Part shown: piece by piece, positions 49,534-58,686 of the stretch | How positions within the stretch are numbered: position 1 is the stretch's first letter | Layout of the letters: the number at the start of each line of letters is the position of its first letter | Assembly: GCA_011364905.1 (NCBI GenBank) | Contig: RDNZ01000012.1 | Coordinates: 1 to 62,631 of the forward strand | Length of the DNA stretch: 62,631 nt | Direction: 5' to 3' | Origin: Candidatus Thorarchaeota archaeon | GTDB lineage: Archaea > Asgardarchaeota > Thorarchaeia > Thorarchaeales > Thorarchaeaceae | Made by a program: the position numbers and the translations under genes | Notes under the pieces: model-generated | What the model was told of the DNA's origin: nothing | Database searches by the model: none | The model's input: only the letters and a program-made list of their open reading frames with translations

Positions 49534-51555
49534 TCATCGCTCAATCTCGCGGCGATATCGTTCGACTAGCTCTATCAGATGCTCCTCTCCTTTTTGTCTA
49601 GCCTGTTCACGTACAGTCTTGATAAAAGTCTGGAGCTGTTGATTGAACTTGCTACGGCTGATGAAGGCAAATTCATCAACTCGTTGGAGCTCCACCTCTT
49701 TGGCATCAATCACTGGAATAAGGGCTTTAATCAGCTCTTCTTGTGAGAGATGAGAGAGTGGTGTGTCCACAACAACAGCCCGAATCTCACGCTCAATCAA
49801 TAGACCGGCTGTCTGTGGACCTCCCCCTGACGCGTCCTCGAATAAAACAACATCACCACTCTTTAGACCTACCTTTCTAACGAATTCATCGATGCTTTCT
49901 CGTGTGAAGTGAGGGATCACTTTGACTGCGAGCATATCTCCACGTATCTCTAGACGTTTTACTCCTTTTAGACGTTCAAGACGGTTACCTAGAGTTTCCA
50001 CTTGCTTCTTGAGTGAGGTTGACTCTCTCTTTGTTTTTTTCAGCGTTGATTTAGCCTTCACTAATTCGCGGTCTCGTTTGATTTTCCAGTAGTTCTCACG
50101 ACTTACAATCTCAAGGCTGTCTGAAAGTTCACTCTCTCTGAATTTCAGATATTCAACAAACCGTTTCAGATCATCAATCCTTTCTGCAAGTACTTTATTT
50201 TCAGATTCTAGATGCTCCGTTTTTGACCGTAAAGCATCAAATCGTTCCTGTGTCAATGTTTCCTCTTCGACCCTTGGTTGTTCTGGAACACTCTCAACAG
50301 GTTCTAGTTCTTCACTTTCTATGATGGACAGAGCTTCATTGATTGAAGACCCCTTTATGACCAAAGCTTTGAGATGGTTACGGTCTAAGGTCAATTGTTC
50401 ATCGTGAACCATTCTGTCAATCTGCTCAAGTTTAGGAAGCATGTTTCTATAGGCATAAACCGCTGCAGTAAGTGCATCGCGCTCATGGGCATTCCGAATC
50501 TTCATATCAGTTCCGTATTCTCGCGACAACTCCTGTTTATTAGCAACTGAAATTGGTCTTTTAGGGGTGAAAACTGCTGCATTAACAGTACTAGCTATCT
50601 TTTCGATAAGATGAGGAGCCTGCGGTACATCCGATGCCACGATTACAGGAATCCCTTCTTCATATACCTCCCTAATGATGTCTGCTCTTGTAAGACCCTT
50701 TTTGCTTCTCAAAACACGGATTTTCCCATTTAATGTCAGAAGACAATATGCAGCAGTAGTTCCAGGGTCAATACCTAGTATGAAGTATTTGGGTTTCAAA
50801 TCTGATACGGTAGAGCGAGGTTCAAGGGAAAGGAACTCCACTCTTTTTCGAACGGGAGAGATGATTATGTTGAAATCTCCGCCTCGCTTTGCTTCAACAA
50901 GACTACGAACAGCTGGTAAAGGTGCATATGTGACGAGACGAGCGCTTGCATATCCAAAATCAGATGTACGAACATCAAGGTCATAATCGATTTCAGCAGC
51001 CTTCAGTTGTGACTCAATATGGCGGGTCATCTGCTGTATCTGTGAGTGAACTCTACGACGGTACCTATTCGCGCTCTGCCCTCCTCTTCCGGGTTTGCGG
51101 CCTCGAGTCACTTTGATTTCAGTCTGCTCACCAAAGCATTCTAGAGAATAACCAACCCCTCTGGCTGCTAACTGAGCAGCAAGACGAGCAGATTCCAGTG
51201 GAGAAGGCTTGCCCCGAGAGATTAGACCATGGCGCTTCGCCAAGATCTTGAGGGGTGTTTGATGAGGAGGAACTCCTGTTACCTGTACAATTCTAGTTTC
51301 TGTGGGAATTCTGTTTACAAGATGAAATAGCGACTTTGTGTCGGGAACAATTTCGAAAACATTGTCTGTGCACAACCATTTAGGCGCAACTTCACGAACT
51401 AACTTCAGTAATGCTCCTCTAGATATTTCGGGATATTCATTCAGAACTGTTTCATCTCTAGTAATTACACAAGCAAATTTCGGAGCTCTTTTCGAACTTG
51501 CACTATGTGAAGGAAGTATATCGAATCCTATGATGAACACATCATCGTCGCCCAT
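49534..51555 (-). CDS. DUF460 protein (COG2433)
   Basis: The 673-residue protein is archaeal DUF460. An N-terminal region precedes an RNase H-like/resolvase-like domain with LGIDPGTTAAYCLLTL (the first acidic motif), VSTVNA-type core as IASTVNAAVFTPKRPI and NAHERDALTAAVYAYR. A coiled coil of about 120 residues follows (around 430-550), then a C-terminal alpha/beta domain with VLFEDASGGGPQTAGLLIER. The family is likely a nuclease or nucleic-acid-handling protein of unknown role. ATG 51555 is preferred over GTG 51567. It is monocistronic. Confidence 0.88.
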   Translation of the reverse strand: MGDDDVFIIGFDILPSHSASSKRAPKFACVITRDETVLNEYPEISRGALLKLVREVAPKWLCTDNVFEIVPDTKSLFHLVNRIPTETRIVQVTGVPPHQTPLKILAKRHGLISRGKPSPLESARLAAQLAARGVGYSLECFGEQTEIKVTRGRKPGRGGQSANRYRRRVHSQIQQMTRHIESQLKAAEIDYDLDVRTSDFGYASARLVTYAPLPAVRSLVEAKRGGDFNIIISPVRKRVEFLSLEPRSTVSDLKPKYFILGIDPGTTAAYCLLTLNGKIRVLRSKKGLTRADIIREVYEEGIPVIVASDVPQAPHLIEKIASTVNAAVFTPKRPISVANKQELSREYGTDMKIRNAHERDALTAAVYAYRNMLPKLEQIDRMVHDEQLTLDRNHLKALVIKGSSINEALSIIESEELEPVESVPEQPRVEEETLTQERFDALRSKTEHLESENKVLAERIDDLKRFVEYLKFRESELSDSLEIVSRENYWKIKRDRELVKAKSTLKKTKRESTSLKKQVETLGNRLERLKGVKRLEIRGDMLAVKVIPHFTRESIDEFVRKVGLKSGDVVLFEDASGGGPQTAGLLIEREIRAVVVDTPLSHLSQEELIKALIPVIDAKEVELQRVDEFAFISRSKFNQQLQTFIKTVREQARQKGEEHLIELVERYRREIER

Positions 51556-51699
51556 TGGGCTCAGCACTCAGTCTTATGACAAAAAAAGAGGTATTGAACC
51601 TATTTGTTGGTTCATTCTTGTACAATAGAGAGACCAGACCATCCTCAAACAACAAGTATAATAAAGTCCTGCTTGAGCAACAGCCAACACTCATTCGAG

Positions 51700-51990
51700 G
51701 TGTATCAACTGTCCGAAACACTTGAAATTAACAACGACGATGCAATTTTGCGAATTGGACGAGCTCTTTCATCTGGGACTAGGCTAAAAGTCTTGAAGAT
51801 TCTACTTCAAGGAGAGAAAGACGTGACACGAGTAGCTAGACACCTCGGTGGAACCGAAGCCAATGCTAGTGCTCAGATTAAAATCTTAAAGGATGCTGAT
51901 TTACTGGATTGTAGATACGAACCCGGTCAGCACGGTCTCAAGAAAATCTCATGGACCAAGGTTAAACGCATTATCATAGACTTGGAATAG
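51700..51990 (+). CDS. small ArsR-like winged-helix regulator
   Basis: The 96-residue protein is a winged helix of the ArsR kind: RALSSGTRLKVLKILLQGEK, DVTRVARHLGGTEANASAQI and KILKDADLLDCRYEPG form the HTH and wing. I place the start at GTG 51700: TATAATAAA at 51657-51665 makes a start point near 51685 likely, so the long upstream frame would not be transcribed. The metal-binding cysteines of classical ArsR are absent. No target operon is obvious, and it is convergent with a hypothetical gene. Confidence 0.75.
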   Translation: MYQLSETLEINNDDAILRIGRALSSGTRLKVLKILLQGEKDVTRVARHLGGTEANASAQIKILKDADLLDCRYEPGQHGLKKISWTKVKRIIIDLE

Positions 51991-52040
51991 ACCTCTTAGT
52001 CGATCAACATCAGAAAGCGTTCAGTCCATTGGAAGACAGT

Positions 52041-52607
52041 TTAAACAGCCAAGTGAGCTTTCCATCGACGAATTCTTTTCAGAATGTTATCACGTTCATC
52101 TGGGCGAATTGTTTTCTTTCCACGTGCTTTTAGAAAGTTGAGAACAATATCCATGTCTCTGGCGACCTTTCCTTTTTGGGACTCGACATCGTCATCATCG
52201 ATTAGGTATTCTCGTGCAGCTTGTAAATATTCATAGATTATTTCTGCAGGTGCCTCTCCAGTACGAAGCTCGTGCGCTATTGGATCAAGGACTCTATTCA
52301 CCTTTGCATTAGCACCATTATCTGAGTCATCAGGTATCTCCATTACAGCTGGTTCTTCATCATTTTTCCCAAGAGAGGATAATTCACCATCTTCATCCGC
52401 ATGTGTGGATACAGTACCAATTTTGTCTGAATTGGGTGTTCTAACCTCGGAGAACAAAGGAAGAATTGATGGAGATGCATCGGTTGCCATATCAGAAACA
52501 AGATTCAAGCGGCTACGTAGTTCACGAAGCTGATCAAAAAGCTCCACAAGGTTTGATTGCATAGCTTCTATTAGTTGTCGTATATCATTGAGATCTTCTT
52601 CAGACAA
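52041..52607 (-). CDS. hypothetical protein next to herA-nurA, coiled coil plus helical C-terminus
   Basis: I do not recognise this 188-residue protein. Residues 1-40 are a coiled coil (DLNDIRQLIEAMQSNLVELF, then DQLRELRSRLNLV). A low-complexity acidic and serine-rich linker covers about 45-105. The last 80 residues are helical and basic (LQAAREYLIDDDDVESQKGK, ERDNILKRIRRWKAHLAV). It lies 81 bases downstream of herA on the same strand and may belong to that operon. A loader or adaptor for HerA-NurA is only inference. Confidence 0.6.
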   Translation of the reverse strand: MSEEDLNDIRQLIEAMQSNLVELFDQLRELRSRLNLVSDMATDASPSILPLFSEVRTPNSDKIGTVSTHADEDGELSSLGKNDEEPAVMEIPDDSDNGANAKVNRVLDPIAHELRTGEAPAEIIYEYLQAAREYLIDDDDVESQKGKVARDMDIVLNFLKARGKKTIRPDERDNILKRIRRWKAHLAV

Positions 52608-52688
52608 TGGCTAATGACCCCTGTTTGTTTCTTGTCTTATCCAAGTGGAACTTCTTTTTTGGTCTTATCAGGATTGTGGGGAGATACA

Positions 52689-54203
52689 TCATTTATCGTT
52701 CTTTTTTACGGCTTCTGACAAGCTCTTGATAACACCGGTTGGTTCAAACTTCCTTGGACGAATTTTAACGAAGGTAGGAACTGAAACAGTTTCACCGACA
52801 AATAATGCCTCTCCAATTTCAAGGGTAGTTATCGCATCAAGAGACGGACGGTCAATTCCTTCGCTTGATTTACCAATATGATCCAAGTCGTATGGGTTAG
52901 TGCACCTAAAGATAGCTTGGTTGCTACACTGACTTAGGACTGTAGTAGATAGTTTCACAGGCCTCTGAGAAATCAGACAGAGAAGAGCATAGAATTTTCT
53001 TCCTTCTCGTGCAATTGTTTCAATGCGGCTCTTTGGAAGCGCGAGCTCATGCCTACTCTCAGGACAGAACTGATGAGCTTCCTCAAGGACCAATAAAAAT
53101 GGCGGAATTGCTTCACGTCTCCTAAGATAGAGAAGCTCATTGGCGAGATAAGAAACAATGATTTGTTTCTTCTTGAGACTGATAAAATCACTCAGATCAA
53201 TCATGGTGATTTTTCCTGGTCTTACTACAGTTTTGATATTTGGTACAGCTTCCTTTCCAAAAAGTCCAGTTTCATCGAGATTGATTAGCCACCCAGATAG
53301 AGCTTCACGCGTATTCTTGCTGATTTTTTCATCATTTTGTACGAAGTCAACGATGCTTGCTAATGTGTATCCTTCTTTCATTGAGTTCTTCATTTCAGAC
53401 AAGACTCGTCGTAAATCTCGGATCTGAATCGAACTCATGTCTGAAACAAGAGCACCGATAGCTTCGGCTGAGAGCATCTGGGCAGGAATCTGGAAATGTG
53501 ATCCTCGGATGTGTTCTATTTCGATTTGTCCTTTGGGTAATCCAAGTGATTCAGGAGTAATATCTTTCAGATAGGTATATTCTCCGTGAACATCTATAAC
53601 AACAGCAGAGAGACGACCTCTTTCTTTTGATCGCGAGAGCAGCTCCTCCAGTAGAACTGATACAAAGTATGATTTTCCAGCTCCACTCATAGCAAGAATC
53701 GCAAGATGCTTAGATAGAAGACGATCAAGCGATGGAGCAAACTCAAGATTTTGATATGCCAATTGTCCTAAATGAAGACCTTTCTCTAAATCTAACTTAA
53801 GGAAGGAGGCAAGAATATCCTCATCTACTTTTCTGACAACTGCTCCAGGAGAGACTGCAAAATATGGTCTGACTGTGCGACCATTACTCCAGAGCCCCAG
53901 TACTCTTGCTTTGGCTATTGTATACTGCCAACGATCGGTAGGAAATATCGAACGCAGAGGCTCACCTCGTGACTGGTACTCGCGAACAGCTTCTGCATGC
54001 TGGTAGTAGCGGTTCGTACGCACAAAATCTTGAACTCTGGCAATCACCGTACCAGCATCAGTGACAACAGATACAAACTCGCCACGACGAGCAATGATTT
54101 CTCGGGGACCACCCTCAAGAACAAATGAGAATTCCATAACATTGGGACCTAAGTCAGTTGAAACAACTGTTCCAAGTCGTGTAGACACTGAGTATTCAGA
54201 CAT
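52689..54203 (-). CDS. herA: DNA translocase/helicase HerA
   Basis: The 504-residue protein is HerA, a hexameric bipolar DNA helicase of the FtsK-HerA superfamily that works with NurA in end resection. The N-terminal HAS barrel covers about 1-130, Walker A is MSGAGKSYF near residue 172, Walker B LVLEEAHQFCPE near 372, and LISQRPVKLSTTVLSQC with the arginine finger follows. The C-terminal VGETVSVPTFVKIRPRKF is typical. nurA lies three bases upstream on the same strand, so the pair is cotranslated. Confidence 0.94.
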   Translation of the reverse strand: MSEYSVSTRLGTVVSTDLGPNVMEFSFVLEGGPREIIARRGEFVSVVTDAGTVIARVQDFVRTNRYYQHAEAVREYQSRGEPLRSIFPTDRWQYTIAKARVLGLWSNGRTVRPYFAVSPGAVVRKVDEDILASFLKLDLEKGLHLGQLAYQNLEFAPSLDRLLSKHLAILAMSGAGKSYFVSVLLEELLSRSKERGRLSAVVIDVHGEYTYLKDITPESLGLPKGQIEIEHIRGSHFQIPAQMLSAEAIGALVSDMSSIQIRDLRRVLSEMKNSMKEGYTLASIVDFVQNDEKISKNTREALSGWLINLDETGLFGKEAVPNIKTVVRPGKITMIDLSDFISLKKKQIIVSYLANELLYLRRREAIPPFLLVLEEAHQFCPESRHELALPKSRIETIAREGRKFYALLCLISQRPVKLSTTVLSQCSNQAIFRCTNPYDLDHIGKSSEGIDRPSLDAITTLEIGEALFVGETVSVPTFVKIRPRKFEPTGVIKSLSEAVKKNDK

Positions 54204-54206
54204 AGA

Positions 54207-55367
54207 TTAGCCTCCAAAGGGATTTCTTGAGCGCCTTTTTTCAAGTGTCAGATAGGTGAGTCCAGAAAGCGCCATGAGCCTGTCAATGATTAGTCGCGCT
54301 TCGTTGGTGGTTATCTTTGCTCTTGCATCTGCTTCGAGTATTGGAGTAGGGATACCATATTCAGGATGTTGTGAGGATAATGGAAGGATTGCAGAAAGGG
54401 CCTTGTCTAATTTCTCTGTGTTCTGATCATTGTTATCTGATAAAAATTCAATTCTTATGGGCAGGTCATCTCTTGCAGTCTTGAGGTATGTGACCCAAAT
54501 CGATGATGCCCACTCAGACAAATCATCACCTGATGCGTTCGCGTTTAGAAGAAGTTCTGAGGAGTAGCGGAATGCAAAAGACCGCTCTCCTTCTTCAAGA
54601 AATGTATCAAGAAGGTCGCAGTCGCGAGATATTTTTAGCAACCACCGATAGTCTACTCCTTGCATCATTTCAAAGATTTCTGGTTTGCGAACAACATGCG
54701 GGAGTATATCACCCATAATTGAAGCTACTCGAGTCGACCTACTATCTTTGACTATGCCAACAAGTTTTGACCCCTTCTTTCGGGCCTTATTGTAGAGTTG
54801 TTTGTAGAGAGACAGGACTTCTTGAAACTTTTCGTAAACGATAGACCCTGTTTGAGGACGGTCTCGAGGATGATAGAATAGAGAACCGTCAAGTAGAATC
54901 AGATCAGAATGATATTCTTCAAGTACCGCCAGAGCCACCCTAAGTTCAGCAGCGATTCGCTCAAGTGAAGCAAGCTGGTCTAGCTCTATGCTGGACAGTG
55001 TGAGCATTAGCGGACTAATCTTTGGCTCCGGAAAAGCGTCAGGATAGAAATCAACAATTGGACCATCCTCTGGACCAAATTGAAATACGACTGCTACTCC
55101 TCTTGTTAGGATCAGGTCCATAGACCTGAAACGTTTTCTGACCAAACCTCCGTCTATACCGGCGATTTTCAGACCAGACAAATTTGTGGGCTCTATTTTT
55201 GTGTAGAATTCTTTGCCAATGACATTTGAGGCGACTGCAGGAAACCTACTCAAGTCTATTTTGTTTCTGAGATTTTTGAGAACTCCGCCAAACCGTTCTC
55301 GGGTCCCTTCGATGTGCTCGATTTCCTCTACCAGTTTTGATAACATTTTGTCAAGGTTTCTTTCCAC
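54207..55367 (-). CDS. nurA: 5'-3' nuclease NurA
   Basis: The 386-residue protein is NurA, which degrades 5' ends at double-strand breaks with HerA, Mre11 and Rad50. The metal aspartates lie in IAGIDGGLVRKRF and LILLDGSLFYHPRD, with a further VGIVKDSRST motif and the closing IDRLMALSGLTYLTLEKRRS. Length is in the family range. Mre11 and Rad50 are not in the window. The last base of the upstream CTP synthase gene is shared with the NurA ATG, a tight overlap. Confidence 0.92.
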   Translation of the reverse strand: MERNLDKMLSKLVEEIEHIEGTRERFGGVLKNLRNKIDLSRFPAVASNVIGKEFYTKIEPTNLSGLKIAGIDGGLVRKRFRSMDLILTRGVAVVFQFGPEDGPIVDFYPDAFPEPKISPLMLTLSSIELDQLASLERIAAELRVALAVLEEYHSDLILLDGSLFYHPRDRPQTGSIVYEKFQEVLSLYKQLYNKARKKGSKLVGIVKDSRSTRVASIMGDILPHVVRKPEIFEMMQGVDYRWLLKISRDCDLLDTFLEEGERSFAFRYSSELLLNANASGDDLSEWASSIWVTYLKTARDDLPIRIEFLSDNNDQNTEKLDKALSAILPLSSQHPEYGIPTPILEADARAKITTNEARLIIDRLMALSGLTYLTLEKRRSRNPFGG

Positions 55368-57049
55368 TACTTCTTCACTCTCATCTTATTGTATTCCAAT
55401 GCAGCTCTTATTAGCCCCAAGTAGAGTGGATGAGGATTATCAGGTCGAGACTTGAATTCAGGGTGATATTGCACTCCAATCCAAAATGGATGATCAGTGA
55501 GTTCAACAGCATTAATTATTCGTCCAGTTGAGTCCACAGCTGAAACCTTCAGACCTTTTTCATCCATCTTTTTCAAGTACCTGCCAATTAGGTGGTACCT
55601 GTGACGAAATCTCTCATGAGCCATATCGGTACCGTAGAGATCATGTAGTTTTGTTCCTTTTATGATTCTTACATCGTGGCCTCCAAGACGCATCGTGCCA
55701 CCCTTATCTTCTGTAAGCTTCTGTTCATCCATAAGGTCTACAACAGGATAAAGACTATCAACATCTACTTCTGTTGTGTGGGCTCCTTTCCAATTCATAA
55801 CATTCCTAGCGAATGCCACAGTAGAGAGCTGGGCACCATAACAGATTCCAAGAAGCGGTATCTTGGACTTCAATGCTATTGAAGCAGCACAAATCATTCC
55901 TTCCACTCCACGTTCCCCGAACCCCGGCGTCAAAAGAATACCATCTACATCAGACAGATCCTCTTTAAGACACTCGTCTGTGTTTCGTTCTTCTGTTTCA
56001 ATCCACCGTATCTCAATCCTAGCATTGTATGCTGCGGCTGCATCTGTCAGTGCCTGATTGATGCTTTTGTAAGAGTCTCCAAGTGTGGTGTACTTGCCAG
56101 GCATTGCGATGACTATTGTTTCGTTTGCAGTTTCAAAGGATTCCACCATTTTAGACCAAGACTCAGTATTTGGTGTTCTTGATTCCAATCCAAACTGCTC
56201 AACAAGTATGTCCCCGAGACCTTCCTCTTCAAAGGAGAGTGGAAGTTGGTATATCACAGGAATGTCCGGGTTCGAAATGACTCTTTCATTTGGAATGTTA
56301 CAGAATAAAGCAATCTTCTCCTTGGCCGATTCTGGAAGCCTGCTCTCGGCTCTACAGATTGTGACATCAGGTTGAAGACCTAGACTTTGGAGGGTTCTAA
56401 CGCTGTGTTGAGTCGGTTTAGTCTTGAACTCACCTACGGATTTAATGTAAGGTACAAGAGTGACATGAACAACGGCAGTACGGGCCCGACCAAGCTCGCG
56501 AACAATTTGTCGTACAGCCTCAAGAAATGGCATTGCTTCAATATCGCCAACCGTACCTCCAATCTCCACGAGTAGAATGTCTGGAATAGGATCTTTTTCG
56601 ACTACATCCCATATCCTCTGTTTGATTCTGTCTGTTATGTGTGGAATGATTTGAACAGTTCTTCCGAGGAAACCTCCTTTTCGCTCTTCAAGAATAACTG
56701 AGAGGTAAATCTGTCCTGAGGTTATGTTTTGTGATGGATGAACATCCATTCCTGTAAATCGTTCATAGGTCCCAAAATCCAAGTCAATTTCAGAAATTGT
56801 AAATTCAAATCCATCAACTGGTCGAAATGTCCATGTTTGATCTGTTACAAACACTTCCCCATGTTCAATTGGGTTCAAAGTTCCAGGGTCGATGTTCAAA
56901 TACGGGTCAATCTTAATAATTCGAACAGAAAAACCACGAAATTGAAATAATTTAGCAATAGAGGCTGTAGTAACGCCTTTGCCAATGCCGGAAAGAACAC
57001 CACCTGTTACGAACACAAACTTCGGCTTTTCTTGCATAGAATCCAACAT
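55367..57049 (-). CDS. pyrG: CTP synthase
   Basis: The 560-residue enzyme aminates UTP to CTP using glutamine. The N-terminal synthetase domain has KFVFVTGGVLSGIGKGVTTA, the UTP and ATP site around IDPYLNIDPGTLNPIEHGEV, and VEIGGTVGDIE. The C-terminal glutamine amidotransferase has LLGICYGAQLSTVAFARN (nucleophile Cys, in GICYG rather than GICLG) and VQYHPEFKSRP (His and Glu). ATG 57049 with GAGGT eight bases upstream is preferred over ATG 57037. It is followed by NurA in an overlapping arrangement. Confidence 0.95.
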   Translation of the reverse strand: MLDSMQEKPKFVFVTGGVLSGIGKGVTTASIAKLFQFRGFSVRIIKIDPYLNIDPGTLNPIEHGEVFVTDQTWTFRPVDGFEFTISEIDLDFGTYERFTGMDVHPSQNITSGQIYLSVILEERKGGFLGRTVQIIPHITDRIKQRIWDVVEKDPIPDILLVEIGGTVGDIEAMPFLEAVRQIVRELGRARTAVVHVTLVPYIKSVGEFKTKPTQHSVRTLQSLGLQPDVTICRAESRLPESAKEKIALFCNIPNERVISNPDIPVIYQLPLSFEEEGLGDILVEQFGLESRTPNTESWSKMVESFETANETIVIAMPGKYTTLGDSYKSINQALTDAAAAYNARIEIRWIETEERNTDECLKEDLSDVDGILLTPGFGERGVEGMICAASIALKSKIPLLGICYGAQLSTVAFARNVMNWKGAHTTEVDVDSLYPVVDLMDEQKLTEDKGGTMRLGGHDVRIIKGTKLHDLYGTDMAHERFRHRYHLIGRYLKKMDEKGLKVSAVDSTGRIINAVELTDHPFWIGVQYHPEFKSRPDNPHPLYLGLIRAALEYNKMRVKK

Positions 57050-57171
57050 CAGCGACCTCAGAAATAGTTTTGGGAAGTTCTTCACCGTCCAGGTTTGAAA
57101 TCACGCCTGTCTTTGTGGAGAGTCGTATAAATGATTTGTTCAGCATTTCTTGAATTTCTGTCACAGAACCA

Positions 57172-57750
57172 TTACACTGGTTGAACAAGTAAACCTGCAC
57201 GCATGGCAGACTGAAAGAGATATTGGAATGCTTCCATGACATTGTGACCCTCCCTTGCGACACTTCTGAAGACAGGCACCGACATAGGAATCTTCAGATG
57301 CAATCTTAGACGCTCCTCGTCTACTGCATTCAAAAGGTCCTGTTTATTGAGACAAACGATTAGTGGAAGAGGTCGCTCTTCTTCTTCAATCATCGACATC
57401 AATTCATTCCAGCTCGCCAAATTCTCATCAAGAAGATGCTCCTGAGAATCTGCTACAAAGATCACTCCGTCAGCTCCAACCAAGACAACTTCTCTGGTTG
57501 ATCTATAGAAATCCTGGCCCGTTGCAGACCAAATATGCGCTTTGATTGTCCAGCTATTACTCAATGAGAAAGGAATCGTGCCAAAATCGCAAAACATTGT
57601 TCTTCCAACGGTATTCTCTATCGATGTAAGCTTCTCGACATAATCTAGTGATGAGAACAACCATCGAATCGAAGTTGTTTTTCCACTCATTGCAGGTCCG
57701 AAGAAGACTATTTTGAGTCCCACTGTACGATTGCCATAGTCGATTATCAC
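57172..57750 (-). CDS. MglA-type small GTPase
   Basis: The 192-residue Ras-like GTPase has a P-loop FGPAMSGKTTSIRWLFSS, then IWSATGQDFYRSTREVVLVG, ADGVIFVADSQ, and NKQDLLNA as the base-specificity motif. The switch II Asp of Ras is Ser here, like the Thr of the bacterial polarity GTPase MglA, and the following FYRSTREVVLVGADGVIFVA also matches MglA. Such GTPases pair with MglB/Roadblock proteins; a double Roadblock gene lies in the same operon. There is no lipidation motif. Asgard archaea carry many such genes. GTG start. Confidence 0.9.
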   Translation of the reverse strand: MIIDYGNRTVGLKIVFFGPAMSGKTTSIRWLFSSLDYVEKLTSIENTVGRTMFCDFGTIPFSLSNSWTIKAHIWSATGQDFYRSTREVVLVGADGVIFVADSQEHLLDENLASWNELMSMIEEEERPLPLIVCLNKQDLLNAVDEERLRLHLKIPMSVPVFRSVAREGHNVMEAFQYLFQSAMRAGLLVQPV

Positions 57751-57765
57751 ATTTCTAACCCCCAG

Positions 57766-58686
57766 TCAAGCCCCCCACATACTGTCTACCCATGCGCCAA
57801 GTCCAGACAACGCTCCGCTTTTCACACAATCAGAAAAGTCTTCATGCCATTCCGCCCTGATGAATTGAATCAGGTCAGGTAGTTCTCCTCCATCCCAACC
57901 GATGGCCTCATAGAGGTTTCTTTCTGTAAGAGTAGTAGACGCACCAAGTTCCCTTGCTAAACGAATTCTTGACAGTAGGGTGACGGCTCTTCGTGCTGCA
58001 TGAACATAGTTGTTTATCTCCTCCTCGAAAACATCTTGAGTTAGTTTTTCGGACTCATCATCCAGTTTAAGAACTGCGCCAAGTATATGTTCGGACATAT
58101 CAAGACCTCGAAGTGACTTCGTGAGAAGTCGTCTGATTCTCTCTAGAGACTGTTTCTTTCTGATCAGAATTTTATTCACGATTTTCTTCTCGACATCAAG
58201 ACTGTTATCTGAAGATTTCACAAGTGAGAAAGTTATAGATGATGGAGAGCTTACTCTTAATATTCCGCAGTTGCCTGAATTTCTGAGGATGCAAGAAGTC
58301 GCATCCTGAAGTGTCTTTTCAGTGACTTGTATTCCTAATACAGTGGAACCTAATGGTACGGCAAGAATCCAGCCTGCAAAGTGCGAAATTCGATCCATTG
58401 CAAGTCGAAGGTTCCCCGAAAGACCACAGACAATGGTCCTATTTACCTCATAGTTGTGCTTCTCCTCCTCCCAGACAGCCACTATCTCTGGCTCTGATGT
58501 GAAATCGCGCCAGAAAATTAGCTTGTGTCGATGAGGACAAAGAGTGGTCAAACTCTCTGCTATATCATCTACCAGTTCAATGTCCTCACCTGCAACGATT
58601 ACTGGCATCCGTTCCAGTAGTGTGTTCAATAGAGATGGAAATTGGTCACCCATCAGCTCGATTAGATTCATGATTGAGTATGTCAT
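57766..58686 (-). CDS. unknown protein in the MglA/Roadblock operon
   Basis: This 306-residue protein is not recognised. The first 120 residues read as alpha/beta (MPVIVAGEDIELVDDIAESL, HKLIFWRDFTSEPEIVAVWE, NRTIVCGLSGNLRLAMDRIS, GWILAVPLGSTVLGIQVTEK), possibly a Rossmann-like or longin-like fold. Residues 170-300 are mostly helical and charged (KKIVNKILIRKKQSLERIRR, VFEEEINNYVHAARRAVTLL) and end in a tryptophan-containing tail. It overlaps the double Roadblock gene by four bases (ATGA) and precedes the GTPase by 15 bases, so all three are made together. An effector or guanine-nucleotide regulator is plausible but untested. Confidence 0.75.
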   Translation of the reverse strand: MTYSIMNLIELMGDQFPSLLNTLLERMPVIVAGEDIELVDDIAESLTTLCPHRHKLIFWRDFTSEPEIVAVWEEEKHNYEVNRTIVCGLSGNLRLAMDRISHFAGWILAVPLGSTVLGIQVTEKTLQDATSCILRNSGNCGILRVSSPSSITFSLVKSSDNSLDVEKKIVNKILIRKKQSLERIRRLLTKSLRGLDMSEHILGAVLKLDDESEKLTQDVFEEEINNYVHAARRAVTLLSRIRLARELGASTTLTERNLYEAIGWDGGELPDLIQFIRAEWHEDFSDCVKSGALSGLGAWVDSMWGA

